A stretch of DNA of 64,000 nt, from positions 84,010,422-84,074,421 of the forward strand of contig CM061140.1 of assembly GCA_030789695.1 (NCBI GenBank), given 5' to 3'. The position numbers and the translations under genes are program-made. The notes under the pieces are model-generated. The model saw only the letters and a list, made by a program, of their open reading frames with translations. It did no database searches and was not told where the DNA came from. Origin of the DNA: Scilla litardierei. Its lineage: Eukaryota; Streptophyta; Magnoliopsida; Asparagales; Asparagaceae. Numbering within the stretch: the stretch's first letter is position 1; every line of letters begins with the position of its first letter. Positions 10,644 to 21,717 of this stretch are shown piece after piece.

Positions 10644-11602
10644 AATAACAGGGTACGTGGAATTTCCCCCAAGAAAGCATATTTCAAACTGGCAGGGAGG
10701 GGTTTTAGTTCTACCTGAGGGGGCACTGTACCCCCGTCATCTCTCGCCTGTGAGAAAGATGAGTCCTCAATTTCTGGTTTCGAAGGTGGGAACTCTTCGT
10801 TGGTAGAATCATAGGAAGAGCAGGGAGCAGGGAGATGATGGTGTGTCATGGCAGGCGACTGTAGATTCCGTCTCCGTAGTGCACCAGTTAACAGAGGCAG
10901 GGTGTTCAAGTATGTATCCACTATCAAATATAGAATCCGAAATACTTCCCTGGTCAAGGTAGTCTGGCGATGGTGAGGGACCTGTATATCCCTCGTAGGC
11001 ACATTCTTCACATGCTGACATCTGTAGGAGGCTATCGTTGTAGAAGCGTAGCGTGTCTCCCTCGTACCGCACATAGATTCCATCAGCGACGGGAACACCA
11101 TCCAGAGCGTCTGCATTATGGAAGGCATTCGTAATAAAACTGAGAGCTCTTGTGTAACCCCGTCATCTGTAGGGAATTCCACCGGGCCATGGGCCCATAC
11201 ATCAGCTACCACGCTCTCTATTATTTCAAGCATCTGAGAATCATTCAATGACTCCAATTGATGAGTCTCTCCCCAGTATCCATCAACAGGTGGAGCCTCA
11301 ATGGTCTGGTGGAGCATCACGTCCTCTTCGAGGCTTATGCGAATATCTCCTTCAATGGTACCTGCATCAGAGACCTTTTTCATTATATGATTCATGAATA
11401 ATTGCTGATTTGCGTTACCTGCAACGTAGGTTCCTGAACCGATGAATCGAACTGCATCAATCAGTACTCTGGCTGCGCATTCGATCATGGATTCGTCCAT
11501 GCGTGAGTCTTGGAGGCCGTGTAAATGATAAGGAGAGAAACTGAACTCATATGAGTCGCTGTCAGACTTACAAGTCCACTGCACTTGCATCACCATCTCC
11601 AT
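10640..11602 (-). pseudogene. Athila-1 acidic linker frame upstream of RT
   Basis: This is a 320-codon minus frame beginning about 180 bp after the PBS, where gag would be expected. It has no zinc knuckle or protease Asp. It is acidic, and its end carries ELKPLPASLKYAFLGE, the conserved linker just before Athila reverse transcriptase. A shifted frame at 11072-10809 contains ADGIYVRYEGDTLRFYND, so one or more frameshifts lie near 11080. A plus-strand relic at 30351-31183 seems to share this segment (EFHNF and EGDKIYFYIVEE blocks). Function is unknown; it may be the remains of a linker domain left after gag-protease loss. Confidence 0.65.
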
Positions 11603-11784
11603 TAAGTCTGATTGGTCAGAAGATAATCGCTAGCTGGAGGAAGATGCTAGTAGCAAGGTAGAAAAATAGAAAGAGAATAAAAAGGGTGGAAAGGTGAGAA
11701 ATGATTAGAGTGCTAGCAAACTTCAAGGAATAAAAATAAACTGAGATAAACACTATTGCCGTCCCTGGCAACACGCCAAAAACT
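11603..11784 (-). promoter_or_regulatory. Athila-1 leader and primer-binding site
   Basis: The PBS on minus starts AGTTTTTGGCGTGTTGCC directly after the 5' LTR. It belongs to the Athila/Tat type, where GGCGCC-GTTGCC-GGGGA is usual. The rest of the stretch is an AT-rich leader. Confidence 0.8.
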
Positions 11785-12546
11785 TGATGCACCCGAAACC
11801 TACACCTAGATTCCACCTGGCGGTGTCACGACCGGCAGGCGTGGTATGGTCCCTAGGCTTTAATTACGGGCTCAATCTACAAGCGGACGGTGTCGAGTTA
11901 TAGTATAAATGATATCGAATCCCACAGGGACGGTGATAGTGTAAATGGATTCTCAGTTTACTTCTAAATCTAGAAGTGAGATAGCTATCGGGTTGAAGGA
12001 GTTGTTTGGGGTGTTGTTGTTGTTTCACTAATAAAAAATGGCTAGGGCATTAGGGATCACCACTAAGATCGTCGGAGGTCGATGTTAGAATATGATCCTC
12101 ACGTAGCATTAGTGTTAGGGGATAAATCTCACAATTCATACCACTCTCGTGGGTTAGAATTGTGAGGTATTTCGATGGCTCTCGTTGACGCAATGGCGGT
12201 AGCCATCAATGTAGCGGTATAGTTTGTCAATGGATCCCCTCAAGGCACGAGCTGGGCATAGTCACGAACCTTGGTTGGATCCACTGATTTCCCTATTCGG
12301 ATCCCATAGATACCCCTTAAGTACATCATTCCACAGACCGTGGGCATGATCTCAGTACGGTTTATCTAGGGATTCGGTAGGATTGACTGAAATACTTCCC
12401 TAAATCCCTAATTCAATGTGGAGATTCAGATCTACATTTCCCCCTAGGATCTTAGGGCTAACCCATCAACCCTAGAAAGATGTACTCACACATGGTAATA
12501 TTCATGAATAAAAACACTATTTTTATAGACGAAGACATCATAGCAA
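11785..12546 (-). repeat. Athila-1 5' LTR, truncated
   Basis: Matches the first part of the LTRs at 2743 and 12757 from TGATGCACCC onward, then stops after GACATCATAGCAACC. Copia LTR sequence (as at 2533) replaces it. The junction lies in a shared CAAAA, so it looks like a microhomology breakpoint rather than an insertion. Confidence 0.88.
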
Positions 12547-12756
12547 CCAAAAAGTGTTGAAATCTAAGTTCTTCCGTTCTTAAACGAAGAGAGAAATCTA
12601 ATGATTTCTTCTTAAAAATAAGAAAAGAACAACTAACGACAAGAATACTGAGTTTTAACAATTCAACCAAAGAGAGAAACATTGAAGGAAAGTGTGTGCA
12701 GAAAGAGAGAGTGTACCCCTCTATTTATAGGAATTAGAAACGGTTCTGAAAGAGAC
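12547..12756 (-). repeat. Duplicated copia LTR segment with GAGAC
   Basis: Repeats 2533-2742 nearly base for base, including the GAGAC target duplication (12752-12756). This shows that the left flank of the Athila insertion was copied to its right side. Confidence 0.9.
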
Positions 12757-14488
12757 TTACGCACCCGAAACGTACACCTAGATTCCACCTGACGGTGTCA
12801 CCGTCGCCAGGCGTGGTATGGTCCATAGGCTTCAATTCCGGGCTCAATCCGTAAGCGGACGGTGTCGAGTTATAGTATAAATGATATCGAATCCCATAGG
12901 GATGGTGATAGTGTAAATGGATTCTCAGTTTACTTCTAAATCTAGAAGTGAGATAGCTATCGGGTTGAAGGAGTTGTTTGTGATGTTGTTGTTGTTTCAC
13001 TAATAAAAAGGGCTAGGGCATTAGGGATCACCACTAAGATCATCGGGGGTCGACGTTAGAATAGAATCCTCACGTAGCATTAGGGTTAGGGGATAAATCT
13101 CACAATTCATACCACTCTCGTGGGTTAGAATTGTGAGGTATTTCGATGGCTCTCGTTGACGCAATGGCGGTAGCCGTCAACGTAGCGGTATAGTTCGTCA
13201 ATAGATCCCATTAGGCACGAGCCGGGCATGGTCACAAGCCTTTGTTGGATCCACCGATTTCCCTATTCAGATCTCATAGATACCCATTAAGTACATCAAT
13301 TCCACAGACCGTGGGTATGATCTCAGTACGGTTTATCTAGGGATTTGGTAAGATTGACCAAAATACTTACCTAAATCCTTAATTCAATGTGGAGATTCAG
13401 ATCTACATTTTCCCCCTAGGATCTTAGGGCTAACTCATCAACCCTAGAAAGATCTACTCACACATGGTAATATTCATGAATAAAAACACTATTTTTATAG
13501 ACGAAGACATCATAGCAATCAAAAGAATAAAAGTAGAAGACTTACACGAGAGATAGATAAGGTTTGCAATTTATAGATCTAGAAAGAATTCCAGATTCCC
13601 GATCACAAGAGCAATCAAGAACAAAAATAATGATCTCCAAGTTTCGATCCAAAAATTCCTTAACAAAAATTAATCTAAAATAAACTCTCCAAAAATCGCC
13701 TCAGCTCCTGCTCCAAAACTCTTCAGAAAAAATCTCCAATCAGTCGCCCCCGTTCAGTCGCAAGCTCCCCAGTCTTCAATGCCTCCAATCGTGCAAAACG
13801 ACGCTTCAGCAAATCTTTCCAAAAATGAACCTGGCACTACCGACCGAGTAGGCTGCTCGGTCGAGCAGTGCGTTGCTCGTTCAGTCGCTCGGACCGAGCA
13901 GCTGTGCTGCTCGACTGAGCTTGCAGGAAATCCAAAAATCTTCAAAATCTTCGCTCTGCCTGCACGGGCCGAGTCAGCTCAGCTCGGTCCGAGCAGAGGC
14001 TGACTCGGTCACTGAAAAATCTGCACGGGTCGTGCGCTGGAGTTGTTTGATCTTCGAATTTTGACGCTGCTCGACCGAGCAGACGAACTGCTTGGTCCGA
14101 GCCATCCGTGTATCTGCCCCTTTCTTTCATTTGAAGCTGCTCGGTCCAAGCATCTGAGTTGCTCGACTGAGCAGTCTAGAAAAACATCTCCAGGAGCTGC
14201 TGAAGGCTCCTCTCTCTCCTCTGCTCTCTCTCCCCCCCTCCAATGGCTCCAAAGTGTGGTGAACTCCTACAGGGCTCCACCAATAAGCTCACGGGTATGT
14301 CGGATGTGTCCATACCTAAGTGGGGTCCCAAATTGCTCCAAAATCCCTGAAAACTCATAAAAAACTACGAAACTCGAATATATCGTTAGAAATGCAATAT
14401 CGTAGTAAAATGTGAGATTTGGATGCGAAAATGGCATGGGATGCAATAAAATGATGACATAAAAATAGGGGAAAATATGGACACATCA
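12757..14488 (-). repeat. Solo Athila LTR flanked by GAGAC
   Basis: Full-length LTR (about 1.73 kb) of the same family, with GAGAC on both sides (12752-12756 and 14489-14493). The copia LTR resumes directly after. Its first dinucleotide has mutated from TG to TT. It also holds GCTCGG-type palindromes at about 13850-14180. Confidence 0.9.
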
Positions 14489-15067
14489 GAGACGTTGGAA
14501 AACGTTCAGAAACCGTCAGAGACGTTAGAGAACAGTCAGAAACCGTTCTGGAAAATTTCGGTCAAAAAACGATTTAGCAGGCTACGAAAATTCGTAGTCG
14601 GCTAATTTTAAAACGGTCATAAACAGACATACCAAATTGGTGACGTGGATCAGTCACCGGATAGATCCTTGTCAGAAAGTTTCAGGTCAAAAGTTAAAGA
14701 AAATATTTAGTAGGCTACGAAAAATCCTAGCCGACTAAATATGAAAAATGAGAATTTTGACTTAGGATCAAATAGGTTGGAAGATGATGTAATTTGGAGC
14801 TTATGGATATATGATATGTTATAGCCAAGGCACTGAAGCTATCTAAAAAGTAAAATTACATCATTCTGTAGATACGTTATTTAAACATAATATGAGTAGC
14901 AAGGCCGTTTTTGCAGGGAGTCCTTGTAATTTGATCATATGCATAATGTGAATGAAATAAGCGTTATGTCTGCACATATGCATATATAGAATTAGTAACA
15001 TAAAATATATTGATTTGTCACATCAAAATCTTATAGAAGAGAGGATGGAAAATACCAAGTTCCAACA

Positions 15068-15265
15068 CTCTTATACTCTAAGTAGAAGTGATCAATTGAA
15101 AACTATGTGATCTATGATTGAGTATATCGTTTTACATGCCCTTGATGATGTTGATTCTAAAAATGATTTCATTTTCCATATGATTCTTGATGTTCTTAGT
15201 TCTTCTATCAAAAGCACCCAAATGAAATGACATCGAAGTGAAAAGCTTTAGCATGTTTATATTCA
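15068..15265. other. Short spacer, unassigned
   Basis: Begins with the right CTCTT duplication of the copia solo LTR. The remaining 190 bp has no recognisable gene and may be host to both neighbouring insertions. Confidence 0.4.
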
Positions 15266-15432
15266 TTGGTCGTGCTATTCAGTAAGCAACTCCAAGTCCT
15301 GCGAGAATGATCTAGCATCTTCACCTCTTTATCTTCTTTTTTCACTCACCCATTTTCTTTATTTTTATTCGCCAAGTTCACCTTTCTACTCATCTTCCTC
15401 GAGGACGAGTAAGAGGTAAGCTTGGAGGATTT

Positions 15433-17134
15433 TGATAGGCTCATATTTTACACCTTTTTTCTGCACATTTGCTTGCCATTTCGATCGCTCATATCACAAT
15501 TTTCATGATTATTTGACGATGTTTCAATACTTTTCACTATTTCTTGTTTTTCGTCTGATTTCAGGAGATATGTAGCAATCGGGTGCAATTTGGAGCCTAG
15601 AAGACTTACACGTGTGCCGGAGCATTGCTCATGATCATATCATAGAGTTAACGACACTGGAGGATGAGTGGAAGAAGAATGACGTCGAAGGAATCGACGA
15701 GGAATCAAAAAGAAGAAGGAATCAGCTCTGAAACAAGCCACTCAGCCGAGCTAGGCAGTTCACTCGGCCGAGTGAAGCAGTCTACTTGGCCGAGCAAGAC
15801 TGACACGTCAGCGTTTTCCAGCCTGAGTACCGCAATGTACTCGGTCTAGTGGTGAATTCCACTCGACAAAGTAAGAACTCCACTTGCCCGAGTGGAGGCC
15901 AAAATTTCGAAGAAAACCAAGCTGACTTCTCTGTTTTTTGGACGATCTGCAGATTGACGTACTCGGCCGAGTCACACTTCTTACTCGGCCGAGTCATATT
16001 TCCACTCGGCCGAGTGGCACAGACGCCCAGTCATGAAAACTAGGGTTTCTGGCGGTGCAAGGGCAGTTTGGTCTGTATTTTTTGGTTCTTTTGGGCATGT
16101 ATGCCCAGTTTGTCTCCAGCCTCAGTAGAGACCAGATTTTTTGCTTAGTTTCTAATCATAGTTAATCTTTTATATTAGCGAGAGATTAAAGATTGGACCT
16201 TAATTTTCTGTTGAAAGCTTCTTTGGTGACATTGGTTTGTCTAAATCTCTGTCAAGCTTTGATTTTTATGCTACACCCCTTATTGAATCTTGATTGCATG
16301 ATGAATTCCATTGTTGATCTTGTTTTCCTATCAATTTCTAATATGATTTGTGAGTAGTTCCTTTGCTCTAGGGCAAAGGGATGAACCCTATGGATCTAAA
16401 GTTCGAATTATGAGTTTTATTGAATTGCTATGCAGTTAGGCTTGATTAAAAGGTTAGATCTTGATTGATTTACTACATATAGATATGGATTTCTCTTGGA
16501 TCTTGTGAGCTCGACAGAGGATCTTGATCCAAGGAAAGCCCTAGATATTCAATTTAGGTCTACAATCAAAATTCCCTGGTGCACGACGACGACCAAAGCT
16601 AGCATTTCTATTGTTCTCATATACTCATATTCGTTGCATGACAGTGAATGGATATGAACCATCAAGATCTAGATCCAAATTCAAGTTGCACGATAGTGAG
16701 CTTGAGTTTGGATTGTACGAGATTGTCGATCTTAATGCTAGTCATCTAAACTAGGTTTGCACGACAGCGAGGTTCTAGTCTAGAGTGTTATGACCTACAA
16801 TAGCACGACAACATGAGTTGGTTCTCCAATTAGTTGCGGCAAGTTCACCTTGACTCGAGTTTGATTGCATGGTATTTCATAACTCACATCGATGACTTGA
16901 AAATCTATAGCGGGGATTCCCTAGCCCTAGACATCCTTATTATATTGAATTTGCATTGTTTCTCGAACGATTGTTTCATCATCCATTCTCAAACAACTTT
17001 TCCACCAAATAGCTCAGTGATTAAAATAGAGTACTGTCATTTGTCCTCCCTGTGATTCGATACCCACTTGCCACTTAACCGTGAACTTGTAGTAAAGCTA
17101 CATTATTTCCCGGGTGTATATCCGAGAGCGATCA
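15433..17134 (+). repeat. Athila-type LTR, left copy
   Basis: Starts TGATAGGCTC after the PPT and ends GAGAGCGATCA before the PBS. It carries about ten CTCGGCCGAG-type palindromes between about 15735 and 16020. Related to the LTR at 25086-26909 in the opposite orientation. Confidence 0.85.
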
Positions 17135-17307
17135 AGTTTTTGGTCGTGCCATTTGAGTAAGAAACTCCAAGTCCTGAGAGAATGATCTAGCATCTTCACC
17201 TCTTCATCTTCTTTTTTCACTCACCCATTTTCTTTATTTTTATTCGCCAAGTTCGCCTTTCTACTCATCTTCCTCGAGGATGAGTAAGAGGTAAGCTTGG
17301 GGGATTT
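17135..17307 (+). promoter_or_regulatory. Minimal internal region with PBS and PPT
   Basis: The 173 bp contains a PBS-type start (AGTTTTTGGTCGTGCC), a pyrimidine-rich middle, CCTCGAGGATGAGTAAGAGG and the PPT AAGCTTGGGGGATTT. It keeps little beyond the two replication primer sites. Confidence 0.75.
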
Positions 17308-19024
17308 TGGTATGCTCATATTTTACATCTTTTTCTGCACATTTGCATGCTATTTTGATCGCTTATATCGCAATTTTCATGATTATTTGAAGATGTTTCG
17401 ATACTTGTCACTACTTCTTGTTTTTCGTCTGATTTCAGGAGATATGTAGCAATCGGGTGTAATTTGGAGCCTAGAGGACTTGCACGTGTGCCAGACCATT
17501 GCTCATGGTCATATCGGAGAGTTAACGGCACTGGAGGATGAGTGGAAGAAGAAGGACGTTGAAGGAATCGAGGAGTAATCAAAAATAAGAAGGAATGAGC
17601 TCTGAAACAAGTCACTCGGTCAAGCTAGGCAGTTCACTCGGCCGAGTGAAGCAGTCTACTCGGCCGAGCAAGGCTGACAGGTCAACGTTTTCCATCTTGA
17701 GTATTGCAATGTACTCGGCCGAGTGGTGAATTCCACTCGGTCGAGTAAGAACTCCACTCGCCCGAGTGGAGGCCAAAATTTCGATGAAAACCAAGCTGAC
17801 TTCTTTGTTTTTTGGACGATATGCAGACTGCCGTACTCGGCCAAGTCACACTTCTCACTCGGCCGAGTCATATTTCCACTCGACCGAGTGGCGCGGACGC
17901 CCAGTCGGGAAAACTAGGGTTTCTGGCGGCACAAGGGCAGTTTGGTCTGTATTTTTTAGTTCTTTTGGGCATCTATTTAAGCCTAGTTTTGTCTCCAGCC
18001 CCAGGGGAGACCAGATACACTTATTTTTCCTTAGTTTCTAATCATAGTTAAGCTTATATATTGGCGAGAGATTGAAGATTGGACCTTAATTTTCTTTTGA
18101 AAGCTTCTTTAGTGACGTTGGTTTGTCTAAATCTCTTGCAAGCTTTGATTTTATGCTACATCTCTTATTGAATCTTGATTGCATGATGAATTCCATTGTT
18201 GATCTTGTTTTCCTATCGATTTCTAATATGATTTGTGAGTAGTTTCTTTACTCTAGGGCAAAGGGATGAACCCTATGGATCTAAAGTTTGAATTGTGATA
18301 TTTATTGAATTGCTATGCTATTAGGCTCTATTAAAAGGTTAGCTCTTGATTGATTTACTACATAGATATGGATTTCTCTTGGATCTCGTGAGCTCAACAG
18401 AGGATCTTGATCCAATGAAAGCCCTAGATATTTGATTTAGGTCTACAATCGAAATTACCTAGATTTGGTGCACGACGGCGACCAAATCTAGCATTTTTGT
18501 TGTTCTCCTATACTTATATTCGTTGCACGACAGTGAATGGATAATAACCATCAAGATCTAGATCCAAAATCAAGTTGTTCGACAGTGAGCTTGAGTTTGG
18601 ATTGTATGAGATTGCCGATCTTAATGCTAGTAGTCTAGACTAGGCTTGTGCGACAGCAAGGTGCTAGTCTAGAGTTCTATAGACCTACAATAGTGCGATA
18701 GTGTGAGTTGGTTCTCTAATTAGTTGTAACAAGTTCACCTTAACTCGAGTTTGATTGCATGGTATTTCATAACTCACATCGATGACTTGAAAATCCATAG
18801 CAGGGATTCCCTAGCCCTAGACATCCTTATTATATTGAATTTGCATTGTTTCTCGAATGATTGTTACACCATCCATTCTCAAACGAATTTTCCACCAAAT
18901 AGCTCAGTAATTAAAATAGAGTACTGTCATTTGTCCTCACTGTGATTCGATACCCACTTACCACTTAACCGTGCACTTGCGGTAAAGCTACATTGTTTTT
19001 CGGGTGTATATCCAGAAGCGATCA
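17308..19024 (+). repeat. Athila-type LTR, right copy
   Basis: Near-copy of 15433-17134 with the same palindrome cluster (about 17610-17890). It starts TGGTATGCTC and ends GAAGCGATCA. TAGACC, still readable as part of a Tat RNase H frame, follows at once. Confidence 0.85.
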
Positions 19025-19400
19025 TAGACCGGCCTCTGGATGCCCTCGTCCGCCTGCACTAGGACCAAGCTTACAGCTTCCTTAGTAGTGGCGAGGTAGA
19101 TGCCAAGATGCTCTCCTTCTTCGGGCTTTGCAAGCAGTGGCAGGCTTTGTTTGTAGGCCTTTAGATCGCCGAAAGCTCTTACGCAGGATTCGTCCCGCTC
19201 CACCACCTGCCTTACGCCCTTCCTATCAGCGAGGGCTTTTCGAAGAATCTTGAAGAATGGGAGAGGCCGCTCTGTAGATTTCGACAGTAATCTTCCCAGC
19301 ACGGTAATCCGTCCATTCAGGCTCTGTAGGTCCTGGATAATTCTTGGCTCCATCATGTTGGCGAGGGCAACCATTTTATTGGGGTTGGCCTCGATTCCTC
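19025..19400 (-). pseudogene. Tat RT-RNase H junction, truncated
   Basis: Minus frame with LNGRITVLGRLLSKSTERPLP, followed by the LAKPEEGEHLGIYLATTKEA block and EGIQRPVY, typical of Tat RNase H. It is cut after VYDRF by the LTR border. Confidence 0.85.
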
Positions 19401-20082
19401 ACTTGGTGATCATGAAGCCAAGGAACTTCCCCGACTCGACGTCGAATATGCACTTGGTTGGGTTGAGCCACAGGTTGTAGCGCCGCACCTTTTGGAATGT
19501 CTACTCCAGGTCGGCGAGATGATTTTTAGCCTTCGTTGCTTTCTCCAACATGTAGTCGATGTAGACCTCTAGATTCTTGCCAACCTAGGGATAGATGATT
19601 TTCTCGACCATCTGTTGGTAGGTCGCTTCAGTGTTCTTAAGTCCGAACAGCATTTTGGTGTAGCAGAATGTCCCCCGGTCTGTGATGAATGCCATCTTCT
19701 CCTCATCATGGTTCATCATCTGTATTTGGTTGTAGCCTGAAAAGGCATCCATGAAAGTTAGGAGTTCATACCATGAGGCATTGTCCACCAGGTGGTCAAT
19801 CCTTGACAGCGGGAAGCTATCCTTTAGGCAGACTTTGTTGAGGTCGGTGAAGTCCACACACATTTGCCATTTGTCGCTGGGCTTCTTTACTATCACCACA
19901 TTGGTGAGCCAGTCAGGATAGCTCACCTCTCTAATGAATCCGTCTTCAAGGAGCCGATCCACTTCTTCGCCTGCTGCTTGCACTTTCTCTCCCTCAACGC
20001 TCCACTTCTTCTGCCGCACATGGCGAGCTTTAGGGTTGACGTGCAGCTCATGGGAAATCACCGCCTTGTTGACTCTAGGCAT
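19401..20082 (-). pseudogene. Tat reverse transcriptase with altered catalytic box
   Basis: Contains LLEDGFIREVSYPDWLTNVV, WQMCVDFTDLNKVCLKDSFP, LTFMDAFSGYNQIQM and FITDRGTFCYTKMLFGLKN. Stops occur downstream. The catalytic box at about 19545-19565 reads VYIDYMLEK, where the family has YVDD, so the second catalytic Asp is Tyr. The enzyme cannot be active. Tat assignment is strong. Confidence 0.88.
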
Positions 20083-20628
20083 GTCTTAGGGCGACCATGT
20101 GAAGATATCAGCATTCGCCTTGAGGAGGTCGATCATCCCCGCCTTCAGCTTTGCGGTTAACTTCATGCCAATCGACATAGTTTTGTCTGCTTCCTCTGTC
20201 AGTAGCACCTCCTCTACGCCCTCCATCGGAGTAGGTCATTGATGAGAAAAGACCTCCCGACCGTCAAGGAGTTCGATTAACAGGGCTTGCTCAGACTGAT
20301 TGTACTTGGTAGAGTCGATGTAGCAGCTTCACGAGAGCCTCTGGCTTCCTTGCACTTGTCTAACACCATACAGAGTCTGGAAATTTATCATTTGGTGCCG
20401 GAGCGAGGGTCGAGCTTCGACGGCGGTCATGTAAGGACACCCAATGATGCCATTGTATGCTGAGGGGATGTTGACGATGATGAACTACGTCATTTGTGTA
20501 ACAATCCTCGGCCTCTCCCCCAGGATGACAGGCAGATCGACCATTCTAAAAATGGGCACCGAATGGCCAGTGAAGCTGATAATCGGGCCCAAGCATGGTT
20601 TTAGGTCCACCTCGCCCAATCTCATTGT

Positions 20629-21141
20629 CTAGATTGTTGACAAAAACAGTATGTTGCATGAGCTGCCAGTGTCGACCAAGAGTCTGCTCACAATTGCCGA
20701 CCCGATGAGTGCTTCGATGATGATGGCATCATCATGTGGCAATTCAATCCCCTCCAGGTCGTCGTTAGAGAAGGAGATGGGGGTGGAGCTACCCTTCTTT
20801 GCTTCGCCCCTGTGCCAGCACCCGCCACCATGACCTGATGTGCATAACTCTTTCTTTGCGCCGCAGAGGTTCTGCTCGAGGCCAGCCCACCACATATCAC
20901 ATCTATGCACATGACTAGACCCGTGATAGGATAGGCGGCTTGTTCGACGTTCTGGTCCTGGGTCGGCCTGAGAGGTTCCGCAGGAGTCCGCCCTTCTTGC
21001 CTTTGGCCTCCTTGATCGATGAACCTCTGAAGATGGCTGCCCTAGATTAGCCGTTCTATGTCCTTCTGTAGAACATAGCATCATCAGTGTCATGGCCATG
21101 GTTGCTGTGGTAACGACAGAACTTCTACGCATTGAGTGCAT
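20629..21141 (-). pseudogene. Tat gag C-terminus and aspartic protease
   Basis: The minus frame ends in an aspartic protease: ISFSNDDLEGIELPHDDAI followed by SRLLVDTGSSCNILF, with the catalytic DTGSS. The upstream half retains a degraded gag zinc-finger region, partly in another frame. The stretch 20083-20628, between protease and reverse transcriptase, is open only in pieces. Confidence 0.8.
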
Positions 21142-21717
21142 TCGACTTTTTCCTTATCTCCGGGGGTGGATCTCTGAGAAGCCCGCCCGTTTTGGCCGCT
21201 GCCATCAATTCGGCTAGGAGGGACTGAGCCTTGTATAATGAACCGCCTCTAGCGCTCTATCAGATCCGTTCATCGGAGCAGGGTGCCTTGGAGTGATGAA
21301 CCCCCTCACAGGTCCGGGGCAATCATGCCCTCGAGGGCCTCCCTAGTCTTGCCCTCGGGGGCGATCTTGATCTCGCCCTCAGGGGAGGTTATCCTACCTT
21401 GGCCTAGGTAGAGGCCAGGGTTCAGCTCTGAGATGCTCTGTTGGGGTGACTACCTTTTTCGCCCCCAATGACTCCTCGCTGAGCATGAACTAGTCCACTC
21501 TAGAGAAGAGAGAATCGAGGTCCATCGGCGGGTCATGGAGCAAGGATTTATGTAGACTGGGATTAGTGAGCCCCCTCTTGAAGGCTGCCATAGCAAGCTC
21601 ATCTCCGTAGCTCGTCATGCTAAGACACTCTTCATTGAAGCGCCTCTGGAACCTCTAGAGGGTCTCCCCTTCCTCCTGGACCACCGTAAATAAATAGTCT
21701 GGGGCCTTCTTCCTTCT

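Larger units (their letters stand above)
2743..12546 (-). mobile_element. Athila-type Ty3/gypsy element (Athila-1), gag-less
   Basis: Read on the minus strand the order is: truncated 5' LTR (12546-11785), PBS, short leader, acidic linker reading frame, reverse transcriptase, RNase H, integrase, a noncoding 3' region of about 3.3 kb, PPT and 3' LTR (4441-2743). The GAGAC target duplication lies at 2738-2742 on this side; its partner is found only at 14489-14493, beyond a rearranged segment. Gag and protease are absent, with only about 180 bp between the PBS and the linker frame. All pol frames are broken by frameshifts or stops, so the element is not autonomous. Confidence 0.88.
2016..15067 (-). 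mobile_element. Solo Ty1/copia LTR, split by an Athila insertion
   Basis: The LTR runs 2016-2742 and resumes at 14494-15067, about 1.3 kb once the insertion is removed. It matches the copia LTR at 29042-30350 throughout (GGGGGGTTGAATAGTGTA near one end, GTTCCAACA at the other). CTCTT flanks both ends (2011-2015 and 15068-15072), a clean 5-bp target-site duplication. No internal region remains, so this is a solo LTR formed by LTR-LTR recombination. Orientation is taken from the PBS next to the copy at 29042. Confidence 0.88.
15266..19024 (+). mobile_element. Athila-type internal-LTR-internal-LTR tandem
   Basis: Two full LTRs (15433-17134 and 17308-19024) alternate with two nearly identical internal remnants (15266-15432 and 17135-17307). 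Each remnant of about 170 bp runs from a PBS-like TTTTTGGTCGTGCC to a PPT (AAGCTTGGRGGATTT). No coding sequence is left. The unit probably arose from an element reduced to LTR-173bp-LTR followed by unequal recombination. The right border falls inside the RNase H frame of a Tat element. Confidence 0.82.

Noticed and set aside
20444..20833. Plus-strand frames opposite the Tat protease region
   Set aside because: Antisense shadows of the protease and linker. The DTGSS motif is on the minus strand.
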